Shown here: in pieces, positions 1 to 10,511 of the stretch
How the letters are laid out: each line of letters begins with the position of its first letter
How positions within the stretch are numbered: the stretch's first letter is position 1
Assembly: GCF_000340215.1 (NCBI RefSeq)
Contig: NW_006921535.1
Location: 637,874-701,873, forward strand
Source: Pseudocercospora fijiensis CIRAD86
Taxonomy: Eukaryota > Ascomycota > Dothideomycetes > Mycosphaerellales > Mycosphaerellaceae
Length of the DNA stretch: 64,000 bases
Direction of reading: 5' to 3'
Notes under the pieces: generated by a model
What the model was told of the DNA's origin: nothing
Databases searched by the model: none
What the model saw: only the letters and a program-made list of their open reading frames with translations
Made by a program: the position numbers and the translations under genes

Positions 1-663
1 GCTGTTTCTCGAGAGCACCGGGCAGCCGTCACGTTCTGCAAACAAATAATGCACATATTGGCCGCAATGAACGAGAAGCGAGATGAGTTGTGTTCTTGAT
101 ATGTAATTGCCAGTGTACCTGCCGAATCGAGCAGCAATGGCAGGCCACAGCTTGCCTTCCTGCACCAGGACCGCTCTGTCGCCAACGTGGAGCGTGATCG
201 CAAACTCGGACCTCAGTCCGCTGCCGAATGTTTCGACAGCATCGTGCGGTCTCTGCAGTTCATCGTTCCACGGTAGCATGCCGTCTATCGTGTGCCGTGC
301 CGGATATGCTCGCTGTCGACCTGTCGTGAGCGTCGCGAAAGGAGTACATCCACAGCAGTGGTAGAAACAGTGCGAGCAAGGCTGTCCGAGCCAAGCACAG
401 GAGGCCATCATCGTGCAAGGTTTTGCCCTCCGAGTGCAGTGAGCAGCTTGAATATCAACTTTCAGGTTTTTTGTTATTTCGGGGAGGTCTGTCTTGTAGT
501 AGACTTGTAGGCATGTAGGACTAGCATCATGCAGGATATTCCGTCTCGCTGCCTCCAACCTCTACGTCCAAGAGAAAAGAGAATGCACCACTAGCTCCAG
601 CAACACACTGGCTCCACCCGCTCTCAATGAACGACCGTCGATGTATGAAAACGCATAGAACGA
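1..663. other. intergenic, no gene recognised
   Basis: Short open frames exist on both strands, but none shows a recognisable domain, a plausible start context or intron structure. The right end is the 3' flank of the minus-strand 14-3-3 gene. Confidence 0.5.
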
Positions 664-1688
664 CTACTGAGCAGGCTTGGCATCTTCACCAGCTGGTGCA
701 TCAGTGTGCTCCTTCGACTCGCCCTCGGCGGCGGCTGGGGCATCTGAGGCAGGCTCAGCCTCGGACGAAGTCCAGAGAGTCTGCGAATCATTATTAGTGT
801 CGCCAACATATATGAACGAGCGTATGCCACATACCAGGTTGTCACGGAGCAGCTGCATGATGAGCGTGGAGTCCTTGTAGCTTTCCTCGGAGAGCGTGTC
901 GAGTTCTGTGTGCGCGTTAGTATGGTCGTAGACTAGATCTGGACATCGCCGTTGACTTACCGGCAATGGCCTCGTCGAACGAGGTCTTGGCCATTTGGCA
1001 TGCCTTGTCGGGAGAGTTGAGGATCTCGTAGTAGAACACAGAGAAGTTGAGGGCAAGTCCAAGACGGATTGGGTGGGTAGGGGCGAGATCAGTGCCAGCG
1101 ACCTCGGTAGCGGCCTGGTACGCTTCGAGAGACTTGTCGGCGGACTCCTTGCGCTTGTCGCCCATAGCAAACTCGGCCAGGTAGCGGTGGTAGTCACCCT
1201 TCCTGCAGCAGGAACGTGATTAGCATGCTGCAAGTGTGTATGGAGGAGGAGGCACGTGGCAGACGTACATCTTGTGATAGAAGACCTTCGACTCGCCACT
1301 CTGGGCCGAGGGGATGAGGTGCTTGTCCAGGACTTCGAGAATGTCCTCGCAAATCTTGGCGAGTTCGGCCTCGATCTTGCGGCGGTAGTCCTTGATAAGA
1401 GTGACTTGCTGCTCGTTGCCCTTGCTCTCCTCCTTTTGCTCGATGCTAGTCACGATGCGCCAGGATGCACGGCGGGCACCGATGACGTTCTTGTAGGCGA
1501 CGGAGAGGAGATTTCGCTCCTCGACAGAAAGCTCTTGGTCGGCGGAGGCAACGGCCTTCATGTTCTCGACCATTTCTGCGGCGGCTGTCAGTACTGCCGA
1601 GCGCGATAGGGGACCATTTCAGCTTACCCTCATAGCGCTCGGCCTGCTCAGCAAGCTTCGCGAGGTAGACGGAGTCTTCGTAACCCAT
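664..1688 (-). CDS. BMH1: 14-3-3 protein (five exons)
   Basis: A 14-3-3 phosphoserine/phosphothreonine-binding adaptor, a dimeric cytosolic protein acting in signalling, cell cycle and metabolism. The exons on the minus strand are 1688-1628, 1575-1269, 1202-961, 905-835 and 780-664. Together they encode 265 residues, the usual family length. Visible family motifs are the N-terminal [14 protein letters not shown], the [20 protein letters not shown] helix (signature 1), the [13 protein letters not shown] helix and the C-terminal [20 protein letters not shown] (signature 2). An acidic, Ala-rich tail follows. All four introns have GT and AG ends and join in frame; the last (781-834, 54 bases) interrupts the invariant LRDNL/TLW segment and could be missed because it reads open. 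I am very sure of the family. The symbol follows the yeast orthologue and may differ in this species. Confidence 0.96.
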
Positions 1689-3718
1689 TTTGGTATGTTG
1701 TTTCGTCTGCGACTTTAGTTTATGCGTCAGTTGGTGGTCGTCGGCGTGCTGATGTTGCACTGGAGTTGAAGAATGCATGAGTGCGACACGTGTGATGTCC
1801 AAGGGTGTGCAGGAGATGTGAATGCGAGTGTTTGGGTTGTTGTTCTTGTTGTTGACAACAGGTGAAGAGAAGAAGGTCGCAGAGCGCCAGAGCTGCGCGC
1901 AATCGCTGGGAGCAGCGCAGACTCGCAATGCCCTGAGATGATCAAGCGGTCGTGGATGCCACTGCCACTGTCGTGCTGTGCTTGACCGCTGCCTTGGTAG
2001 CAAGAGCGCTCAATGATCGAATGTTATGCAGCAGCCACTGCTCTGGCGACCCTGCCCAGCTCTTTCGCGATGGCATCTCTTCGATCTCGCTGTCGCCGGC
2101 GCGCTCGCTGGCACACACCGCATCGCATCGTGGACGACCGAATGCTGCCCAACACGCGGGAGCTGTTTGTGAGGCATCCTTGGCGCATGCGCCGGGGAGA
2201 GGGAGGGGATGAAAGACGGAGCTACTGACCTGGAGTGTGGTCTCTGCTGGACAAGGAGGTAGTTGCAGGCGAGGCTGTTGGTGGAGTGAGAGAGAGAGAG
2301 TGATGTGTTCAATGGCCGATACGTGGGGCTCAAAATGGCAGCAATGTCGATATGAAGATGCGCTACCGGCCTACCGCTACCGCTGACACTACGTAGCATG
2401 CCAAGCCCAGCTCAGGGCCCAGACGTTCTGTCCACTACGACCTTCCCACTGCGTGCACAGGCTGACCAGCTCTCACGCCAAAGCAGAACAGCATTGGCCA
2501 TGGCCATATCGACCATTTCTCTCTCAGCCCAACCCAGCGCAGCGCAGCAGCTTCTTCAGCTTCTTCACTTCTTGTCGACGTTCCAGATGTTTCACTGCCC
2601 CCCAGCGCGTCATCTCGACCTGACCAATCACACCTGCTTAGTTCGCACATACACCGCCATCGCCATCCAGACGTCTCACAGCGGCACGACTGACAATAAT
2701 AATGAGAGATACCGAGGTGCAAGTCCAACAGCAGCGTGGAAAAATGGTACACTGGTACAAGTTCCGCTTCCGTTTCGATGGCAAGTCCTCGCACCACGTC
2801 AAGTTCAATCTGCTAAATGGCTCGACCAGATCCCTTCCACGTGTTACCGACCCTACTCACGAACATGAATTCTTCCACTGAATGCCCTGTTATCTGAGGA
2901 ATGGACACGTCTGTGGCTTGACGCTCGGAAAAAACGAAGAGCCAGCATGACTCCACGGGATCACGTGACCAGCTTCCCAAGCATATCATGGTCCATGGTC
3001 CATAGCAATTGCTTCCAACATTCGAGCTACGAGCTCAAATTTCCCCCAATACCGTCTCAAGAGATGTGTAAGACCAATTACAGCGGCGGGTTCCTTTCAG
3101 GGCAAAAGGCATACCAGGTTGTCAGTGCCTTACAGCATTGTAAGCATCTATACCCCCAGACTCCAGCGATGTAGTACTCGGTCACCTCTTACTGGATAAC
3201 AAGAACACTTGGTCGTGGTAGACAGCTTCATCCAGGTGCTCTATTCATTTTTCGGTAGGTAATGGAGTCTATTACCCAATTTCGCCTCGCAGATGTAGAG
3301 TGCAAAATCTTTTGGGGATTTTCACCCTCTTCCTTTCTCTCCCATACACACACTTCAATCCAAACCAACATCGTCTCAAGACAACGGCATAACTTGCAAT
3401 CAAAGACTACCACTGCCATACACACACTTCAATCCAAACCAAAATCGTCTCAAGACAACAGCATAACTTGCAATCAAAGACTACCACTGCCATCAACAGC
3501 AGCAAAAAGTCAACCATTTCAGACAAGCAAGAACTTCCAAAACTCACAAAGCTCCGCCAGCAAGTCAACGGCGTGCTGGCCACCAGCTGCGGAGATCGGC
3601 AAAAAGAAAGCCTTAGCACGGTATTGAAGCTTCATACCCAAATCTTGTCAAGGCTCAGGGCGCTGCTGATATCTCCATTCATCAGCAATCAGAAGCCAGA
3701 AGTAAATTGTCGATCAAA
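1689..3718. other. intergenic, promoter regions of divergent genes
   Basis: Two kilobases between the 14-3-3 start and the gene at 3719. Open frames here (for example 2398-2868) are low-complexity and unlike any family I know. It holds a GA-rich run near 2287-2301 and a 74-base tandem duplication at 3342-3489. The 3300-3700 stretch is CAA/CT-rich, typical of a fungal 5' leader. Confidence 0.5.
3342..3489. repeat. 74-base tandem duplication
   Basis: Copy 1 (3342-3415) and copy 2 (3416-3489) are nearly identical, with about two substitutions, and a third copy begins with CCAT at 3490. The repeat lies in the probable leader/promoter of the gene at 3719. Confidence 0.9.
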
Positions 3719-5197
3719 ATGAACACATCTGCAGCAAGTTTCACGCGAACACGCGTGCCTGGCTCAATGACCAAGTGGCTACCGCGAGGTGACCTCGACG
3801 GTCCCCTTGTGCCATTCTGCAATCGACACATTTACAAGCCCATCGGTCGTGCTATTAAGATGCTCGACGCGAAGAGGCATGAGCTATCAGCGCTCCGAGA
3901 GTGCCAAATTCAAATCGGCACATTCCCGCACTTCGATGCCCAAATCTGCTATCTCCATGCAGAGCTCTCCGACCACGAGAGTCTTGATCAGAACCCCAGA
4001 TACAGGCCAGATCCTCTCGCCTTTCCACATCTTCTTGGCAGAGTCGAGACACTCTTTCACAAGGTAGAGCACGAGAAAGCAACAATGAAATCTTTCTTGG
4101 CGGACCTAGTCACAGACTCGGTTCAACAAACTGTTGCGATCACCCCAAACGCAACTCCAAAGAAGCGGTCTTGTGAGGATTCTGAAGAGGACGAGCGTCA
4201 AGCTTTGGAACACAGCAACAAACACCCGAAACTTTCAGGCGAGATCATACAGACCGACCCCAAGAAACGTCCTCGAGAATCTGACTCGGACGATGATACC
4301 GCTGGGGAGACTGGACGCAGCATCAAACGTGCAAAGCATCACGTGAATGCAGACCTTGGCAGTATCGATGATACCGCTGAGGAGGCTAGACGCAGCATCA
4401 AAAGCCCAAAGCAGCCCGTACATACGAACTTTGGCGCTGGCCTCCCAGACCCCGGTTCTTGCAGCCCGCGAACATCACCCGAACCGGCTGCAACGGAGTT
4501 GTCCAATCAAGAACCGAACACTGGCCAGGCTCAACAGCCAGCAGTACGCACCTTGAAGCTCCTACCGCCATCTAAACCGGTCGCAACAGAGCCCTCCAAC
4601 GAGCAGCTGATTGAAGACGAACGTCCCAATCTTGACCTCTTCTACGCCACCCTGTCAAGAGGCCTGGGTCTTCACTGGGACAATTACGATGTCCAAGAGT
4701 TTGAGCGCATGGTCCTCCGCCTCGAAACACAGTTTGAGCAAGTCTTCGAGGACGAAGAGGAGTCAGAATGGGGGGATGAAGCTGAACAAGAAATCTTAGC
4801 ATGGCTGGAACAAGTCACAAACACCTCTGCAATCGACTCTGACTCTGGATACGAATCCTCAGACGACGAAGAAGAGGATGACGAGGAGGATGAGGAGGAG
4901 GTGCAAGCCCAGGCCCTGCGTGATGCATATGCCGCAACACCAGCTCTTGCCGCCGTCCATGCCGCCTTCCAAGTCGAACACCACCGCGACTGCGCGCTGT
5001 CCAAGCAGATAGCTGAAGCGGAAGAGGGCCTCCCCTTCTGGATAATCCAGCGCGACAGGACAAAGAACAAACTCCTGCGAGGCAGATCAATGCAGAAATT
5101 CTACGCTGCTCGACAAGTCCTCGAGGACATGCTAGACAGTCAGAAGATGTGGGCTCTGGATGGCGGAATCTGCTCGCAGACATGCGCTTGGCGCTAA
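3719..5197 (+). CDS. hypothetical acidic, probably nuclear protein
   Basis: A single-exon frame of 492 residues. I take the ATG at 3719 as start; four codons upstream there is only a TTG. I do not recognise a family. The first 130 residues look globular, with aromatic and hydrophobic spacing. Residues about 150-300 are charged and low complexity, with KKR and KRAKHH-type basic clusters that could be nuclear localisation signals. This segment carries two 25-residue direct repeats (DNA 4292-4366 and 4367-4441). A Glu/Asp-rich block of about 20 residues lies near residue 385, followed by a helical C-terminal region. Codon use matches neighbours and there are no stops, so it is probably a real lineage-specific gene. 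Any function is unknown. Confidence 0.75.
   Translation: MNTSAASFTRTRVPGSMTKWLPRGDLDGPLVPFCNRHIYKPIGRAIKMLDAKRHELSALRECQIQIGTFPHFDAQICYLHAELSDHESLDQNPRYRPDPLAFPHLLGRVETLFHKVEHEKATMKSFLADLVTDSVQQTVAITPNATPKKRSCEDSEEDERQALEHSNKHPKLSGEIIQTDPKKRPRESDSDDDTAGETGRSIKRAKHHVNADLGSIDDTAEEARRSIKSPKQPVHTNFGAGLPDPGSCSPRTSPEPAATELSNQEPNTGQAQQPAVRTLKLLPPSKPVATEPSNEQLIEDERPNLDLFYATLSRGLGLHWDNYDVQEFERMVLRLETQFEQVFEDEEESEWGDEAEQEILAWLEQVTNTSAIDSDSGYESSDDEEEDDEEDEEEVQAQALRDAYAATPALAAVHAAFQVEHHRDCALSKQIAEAEEGLPFWIIQRDRTKNKLLRGRSMQKFYAARQVLEDMLDSQKMWALDGGICSQTCAWR
4292..4441 (+). repeat. 75-base in-frame direct repeat inside the CDS
   Basis: GATGATACCGCTG starts at 4292 and again at 4367. The two 75-base units encode 25-residue repeats beginning DDTA and containing RSIK. 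The frame is kept, as expected for slippage or unequal exchange in a low-complexity coding segment. Confidence 0.8.
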
Positions 5198-5879
5198 GCA
5201 GACAAACCCACCGACCCAACTACAATGGGGATGAGGGACAGCGCTCCACATGCCACCTGCTTGTTTGCGAAAGGCATGAAAGACACCCGATCTCACGTGT
5301 CATCGAACATGCTCTGTTCGAAAGTGAGAAGCAATTTCAATCATGAAGCATTTTTTTGGAAGGAAATGGCGCATGATGGAAATGAAGCATGAAGCATGAT
5401 GGGCGAGGGGACAGGAAGGAAGGAAGATGGATGGAACACGAAAGGGAAATAAGCAGCGGACGGCCAAAATCTCATACTACCTACGTACATGAAGAAGTTT
5501 GAGTTGGTGAGGCGCGACGGTACAGGGCGAAGGACGGGGCCCTGTACGAAACTGCTTTTGGGATGGATGGATGGAAGAAATGAACGACCTGATGATTGTT
5601 TCGTTCTGTTAGGATCGGATCGGGGACACTTGAGCACAAGGTACAGATAGTGAGTTAATAGAAGAGCTTCAGAATGTGGCTATCGTCGTGACTGGCATCG
5701 ATATGCAGTGAATTCGAATATGTATACATGTATATACTCGGATCGATCAATAATCATTTATCTTTTGCATCAGGGGTATCTCCATACACCAAAGCAGAAA
5801 ACATAGCCCATTCAAGTTCCTGTCCATTTCATTTCATTTCATTTCATTTCACATCATCACATCTCTTCCCACCACTCCC
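5198..5879. other. intergenic between convergent genes
   Basis: The 3' flanks of the genes at 3719 (+) and 5880 (-). It contains A/G-rich GGAAGGAAGG-type runs near 5410-5430, TATATACAT-type AT-rich sequence near 5718-5735 and a CATTT microsatellite. No gene was seen. Confidence 0.55.
5825..5850. repeat. (CATTT)5 microsatellite
   Basis: Five consecutive CATTT units just downstream of the stop of the minus-strand glycosyltransferase, probably in its 3' UTR. Confidence 0.85.
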
Positions 5880-8800
5880 TCATCTCCCAGAAGCAGACCC
5901 CGAAGCAAATCCCTCTTGCAAACTCAACTTCAAAGCCCTCTGTAACTCCTCATCATCATCCTCATCCTCGCCCTTGCCACTCATATTCCTCTTACTCTCT
6001 TCCTCCAGCAAACTCTGCTTCTTAACATACTCCATAACAATCCGTTCCTCATCACGTTCTTGCTGCGATTTCTCCCTGGCACCACCAGACTTTGCAGAAG
6101 AAGACTGCTGTCGTTCAAACTCTGCTTGCGTAGTCCCAGCGAGATGCCCCGTATCGGTGGGAAGATATTCCGGAGGTTTCTCGTTCGGCGGAGGGGGCAG
6201 CGTTGCTTCGGATAAAGCCGGACTGTGAATGCCCGCTTCGCTATCACTGTCGTGCCAGCCACGTTGTTCTTTCAGACTTTGTGCTAGAGCTTTCTCCAAG
6301 TCTTGTTCGTACTGCTCTCTCTCCGTTTGATGCCGCGCCGCCTCGGCACTACTTGCGTCCATGGCTTGCTGTAGCTGCTCTTGCTCATGTTGGTCTACCC
6401 GCGTAGTGCGCACTCTTTGGATCTCAGCCATGTTGTCCCTTATGCCCTGCTCAACTCTTGCATCCTCAGCAGCATCACCATGTGAGGTTTGAAGCACAGA
6501 AAGTCTGATTGCTTCATCGATAGCCCGCTGTTCAGCTTCCGCCGGATCCATGGCGTTTGAAGGTGTGCCTATGGCCAGCATGGCATTCTCAGGATCGACT
6601 GCGGGCCGGCTGGACGTGGCAGTGCCTGCTCTGTTTCTCTTGCCCATTTGCTCCTTGAGAATGTCTCGTACCATCTCATCTGGATTTCTCTTCTTCTTGA
6701 GGTTAGTTTGAAGTACCTGCCATCGCATGATTACATCACGGCACTCTTCCGGCGATGCCTTCTGATACTCGTCGAATCCTTGTGCAGTTCGAGAGGCAAT
6801 GATGTAGTTCTGCACGCTCGATCCGGAACGCTTCTGCAGCTCCTTGTACACGCCTTTCATCGTATAACCGGGAATACCGAAGAAGGCAGCACCAGGCTTG
6901 AGAGCGATACCGCCAATGCCTTTGCCAATACCCTTGACGAATCCTGCTGGTCCCTCCTTAGCAGCACCTTTCATAGGTTGCGTTACTAGTCCTGTGATTC
7001 CATCGTACATGCCAAAGCCAAACTCCTTCGCAGCAGCTCTGAGTCCAGACTTGAAATCCGTAACATTCTCTGATTTCCGGACTGTGTCATCGCCATACAG
7101 CTTTGGGGCGTTGTGGAAGCCTCGGGTAAGCCCCATCGTGAAGTCCAGCGGCGATTTGATGCCAGCCCCGACGATTTTATGTACGCCCTTGGCAGTGCCT
7201 TGTGCATTTTGGAAGTTGCTCTTCCAGTCGGTACCACCAGAAGCTGTTTGAGCTGCAGTTGGACTGCGGCTGTTTGAGCGAGACCGTGGCCTGCCGCCAA
7301 GCTGTCCACTCAGAGCATCAGCTAATGAAGAATTCATCCGCTTGCCGTTTGCATCGCGCTGAATGCCAGGCGAGAGCGGTCCAGCGTTGAGTCGCTGAAG
7401 CGAGTCCTCAAAGTTGAAGCTGCTTGTGCTCCGAGAGGCTTGTTCGCCCGTTGCTGAATTGTCGGCATTGCTCCTTGGTGTCATCGCGGGTGGGGGCGAC
7501 GAAGAGCCAGTCGTTGTAGGGGCCGCATCCTCCGTCTGCCTTGCAGAAGTGCCAGTGCCGCCTGAAGTGACACTAGCACCAGAGCTCTCGGCATTCTGCT
7601 GGCCTTCTGGCTTTTTGCCTTGTTTCTTGGTCTGCGCGTCAGGGTGAATTTTAAGAGCTTTCAGAGTTGCAATAGGGAAATCTGCAACGCCCAGCATCAT
7701 AGTGCTCATTGTTCCGACTAGCGCACTCGCACCGCCAGTGATCGGGTCCCAAGGCCCTTCATCAGCCTCATACTCCCGTGGCCGATAAAGCTTGAGATCA
7801 TTGAAGTCCAGCAAGCCTTCTTGTGCAAGAGTGCAAGCTGCCATTGCACTGAGTCGTGCTTGGGTACGCTTTATACGCCACACTGCGGGCCTTGAAGGCG
7901 CCAGACTGCATCGAAGCTTGTCGACATCTAGAAATTGGTGAAAGCTTTGTGCGCCAACATCGCTGCCCTTCTCAGTGGCAATTGAGGCTGCCAACTCTTT
8001 TGCTCGCTCCTGAGTCTGTGGCTCGAGACATTTCTTGATGGCTTCCGCGAGACTGTCAGCAGTAAGCTGCTTGTGGTGGATCGGCTCTGGACCTGCTCCC
8101 GCCCTTGCAACCATTGCACCCCAGAACGGCTGATCGCCAAAGAATGGTACCACTAATGTAGGTCTGCCAGCTGTAATTCCTGCAGCGGTGGTGCCAGCTC
8201 CGCCATGATGCACCACGCACGAGACTTGTTTGAAAAGCCAGTCGTGCGGACAATCGCCCAACATGAAGACGTTGTCCGGCTTCCCAAGCTCATCTGCTCC
8301 CATACCTCCCCAGCCCTTAGAGACAAGAGCTCTTTGGCCAGTCAGTTTCACAGCATCAAAGATGAGCTGCGTCATAGCGTTCGGGTCATCAAGAACGATG
8401 GAACCGAATCCAATGTATACTGGAGGCGGCCCAGCATCCAGGAAGGCTTTGAGCTCAGGATCTGGCGTGTGGTTCTTGGCGAGGTCAAGGAAGTAGAACC
8501 CAGAAATGCTGATATTCGCGCCCCAATCCTTGGGCTTTGGGATGAGCGCCGGTGACCAGCAGTAAGTATGAGGGATCTGAAGTCTCTGCAACATACCAGG
8601 TGCCCACATCAAGCTGACCTGATCAAGACCAAGGCTGCGCTGTCGAAATCGATTGATGACATCGCCCAATCCTTGCCAGGTGAGCATATCGACAAGAGCA
8701 TACGAAATGTAATTCGTCAAATGATCGTCGGCATTCGACGACTGAATGTTCGCCAACGGATGGGGAAAAGCCTGTGTTGGAGAGTAGGGCATCGTGAACA

Positions 8801-9749
8801 TGATGTGTAAGGGAATGCCTAGCTTCTCTGCACAGTGAACATGCGCAAAACTCGGAGGATTTGCAATGATGCAGTCTGCAACGAAGGGCTTATTGAGATA
8901 GTCTGTCTCGTTTGGATTGTGTGATGTCCAGTCTTCGATCGTATCATCCGTAGCCTCAGGTCCCATGCCGTCACCGGTCTCAAAGCATGACCTCCAGCAG
9001 CCACGCAAGTACTCTGCAACCTCTTTTCGCCTCATTCCAACGTCTCCAGCACGTAGCGTGTCAAAACCGGGCATTAGACCAGGATTCTTGACCATGAACG
9101 ACATAAGCGCTGAAGGATCACCGCCTATACTGAAGAATTCCAGATCGTTCTCGGTAACGAAATCCTTGAAGTTCGGATGCGTTGCAACTCTGACTCGATG
9201 ACCATATGTGTCCTTCAGCACTTTGCCCAATGCTACGAAAGGCTGTACGTCACCTCTTGATCCCACGATCTGTATCACGACATTCATAGGCGGAGGCGGG
9301 GCCTCATCTCCAGCACCTCCCAGTGATGGTGGAATGTATGGTGGCGGAGGTGCATCTTGCTGGTCTGCGGCTTGTTGGAGCTGCTTCAGGCTCGGGACGA
9401 GGAGTTGGGAGAGTCGTCTACTGCGCTGATCGATGCGAATGTTCACACGCCCATCGTCGGCGACACTGGCTTTGGTGCCAAACCCTTCCTGCTCTTGGTT
9501 GACTGTGCCATATTGGTCACCGTATGCTGGCGGAGGGATATCGTAGTCGGCTTGAGTGATTGCATAGTCGGGCACATTGACAGCAACGTCGTGTCCCATA
9601 TGCCTTCTCTCCGCAGCTGTGTAGCTTGACATATCGTTCTCGCCAGCCACTGCTGCACTAGCCTGGTCCAGCATGACCTGCGGAACCCGATTATCTGTTT
9701 CTCCTCTTCCTCCTGACCTCTCCTGCTCTCGATCGTTTGCTGGAGCCAT
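5880..9749 (-). CDS. GT1-family UDP-glucose:sterol-type glycosyltransferase with C-terminal UIMs
   Basis: An uninterrupted 1289-residue frame. Residues 1-150 are a Pro-rich, probably disordered leader. The glycosyltransferase begins near 155 with VGSRGDVQP, the N-terminal signature of GT28/GT1 sterol glucosyltransferases. A GPPPVYIGFGS segment lies near 435, and the donor-nucleotide signature HHGGAGTTAAG followed by PFFGDQPFWG lies near 515-550. After a Ser-rich linker (about 700-850) comes a Gly-rich conserved segment (about 940-990, KGIGGIALKPGAAFFGIPGY) found in this fungal subgroup. The C-terminus carries three sequences resembling ubiquitin-interacting motifs: AIDEAIRLSVLQ near 1083, LEKALAQSLKEQ near 1153 and ELQRALKLSLQ near 1275. 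It lacks the PH/GRAM region of Atg26. The acceptor is inferred to be a sterol or other lipid; this cannot be read from the sequence. Confidence 0.9.
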   Translation of the reverse strand: MAPANDREQERSGGRGETDNRVPQVMLDQASAAVAGENDMSSYTAAERRHMGHDVAVNVPDYAITQADYDIPPPAYGDQYGTVNQEQEGFGTKASVADDGRVNIRIDQRSRRLSQLLVPSLKQLQQAADQQDAPPPPYIPPSLGGAGDEAPPPPMNVVIQIVGSRGDVQPFVALGKVLKDTYGHRVRVATHPNFKDFVTENDLEFFSIGGDPSALMSFMVKNPGLMPGFDTLRAGDVGMRRKEVAEYLRGCWRSCFETGDGMGPEATDDTIEDWTSHNPNETDYLNKPFVADCIIANPPSFAHVHCAEKLGIPLHIMFTMPYSPTQAFPHPLANIQSSNADDHLTNYISYALVDMLTWQGLGDVINRFRQRSLGLDQVSLMWAPGMLQRLQIPHTYCWSPALIPKPKDWGANISISGFYFLDLAKNHTPDPELKAFLDAGPPPVYIGFGSIVLDDPNAMTQLIFDAVKLTGQRALVSKGWGGMGADELGKPDNVFMLGDCPHDWLFKQVSCVVHHGGAGTTAAGITAGRPTLVVPFFGDQPFWGAMVARAGAGPEPIHHKQLTADSLAEAIKKCLEPQTQERAKELAASIATEKGSDVGAQSFHQFLDVDKLRCSLAPSRPAVWRIKRTQARLSAMAACTLAQEGLLDFNDLKLYRPREYEADEGPWDPITGGASALVGTMSTMMLGVADFPIATLKALKIHPDAQTKKQGKKPEGQQNAESSGASVTSGGTGTSARQTEDAAPTTTGSSSPPPAMTPRSNADNSATGEQASRSTSSFNFEDSLQRLNAGPLSPGIQRDANGKRMNSSLADALSGQLGGRPRSRSNSRSPTAAQTASGGTDWKSNFQNAQGTAKGVHKIVGAGIKSPLDFTMGLTRGFHNAPKLYGDDTVRKSENVTDFKSGLRAAAKEFGFGMYDGITGLVTQPMKGAAKEGPAGFVKGIGKGIGGIALKPGAAFFGIPGYTMKGVYKELQKRSGSSVQNYIIASRTAQGFDEYQKASPEECRDVIMRWQVLQTNLKKKRNPDEMVRDILKEQMGKRNRAGTATSSRPAVDPENAMLAIGTPSNAMDPAEAEQRAIDEAIRLSVLQTSHGDAAEDARVEQGIRDNMAEIQRVRTTRVDQHEQEQLQQAMDASSAEAARHQTEREQYEQDLEKALAQSLKEQRGWHDSDSEAGIHSPALSEATLPPPPNEKPPEYLPTDTGHLAGTTQAEFERQQSSSAKSGGAREKSQQERDEERIVMEYVKKQSLLEEESKRNMSGKGEDEDDDEELQRALKLSLQEGFASGSASGR

Positions 9750-10511
9750 CGTGCGGAAGTTTTCTGGCTCTTCACTTTATCGTGGTATCGTTGCCAATGC
9801 TGCAGCCTTCGGGGGGGCCATGCAAGCGCGCTATTTCAGGTTTGCAGAAGAGAACGGTACGCGATCCGAGGATTCTCGTCAACACGTCCTTATACAATCA
9901 AGGTAGGTAGCTCAGTGTAGTTATAGCTGCTACCCTAAGCTGTGTTGATCAGCAGTAGGCATTCAGGTTTGGCGCCAGCTCAGAGCCACTGGTGACGTCG
10001 GCAAACTGCGCCCCACGTGGCAGTAGCATGTGAAACTGCTTTCTAGCGTGGGAGATGAACACTTCCATCAGAACTAATCAAGAATTTTGCTGCTTGTTCA
10101 CAGCTGAACGCAGGCACACACACACAGTCAACACCACCGCGCATTCGCTGGAATTCTATACAAGTCACAAGGAAGACAAGACATCGAATAAGCACTTTGC
10201 AGCTACAGTAAGCTGAGTGCCGACTAGTCTCGGCCACAATATACTGTGACCTGCCATGCCTTTCGTATGATGATGCCCCAGGCTCTGACTTGGTCTTCTG
10301 CCTGAGTTTACGTGCATGATGCAAATGCTGAAATCCCTCCTCTGTAGCGTCTGCACTGAGAAGACTTCCTCCGCGAGCACGAGCTGCCCCTCGAATGCAA
10401 CGAGTCAATGTCCGGACCACTATCGCTTTCGCCATCTCTCATAGACCCCTTTGTGACTGCCCATATTGTGGACATGACCATGACCTCCGTTCTGCATCGC
10501 TGCACCTATTC
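9750..10511. other. intergenic, promoter of the glycosyltransferase
   Basis: No convincing gene. A minus-strand open frame at 10043-10435 lies directly downstream of the next gene's stop and has no recognisable features. A CACACACACA run lies near 10117-10126. Confidence 0.5.

Noticed and set aside
4684..5219. Antisense frames rich in Ser and Pro opposite the 3719 gene
   Set aside because: Arise from GAA/GAG-rich sense codons; low complexity only.
10043..10435. Minus-strand frame of 130 codons
   Set aside because: No recognisable features, placed directly downstream of another gene's stop without a promoter.
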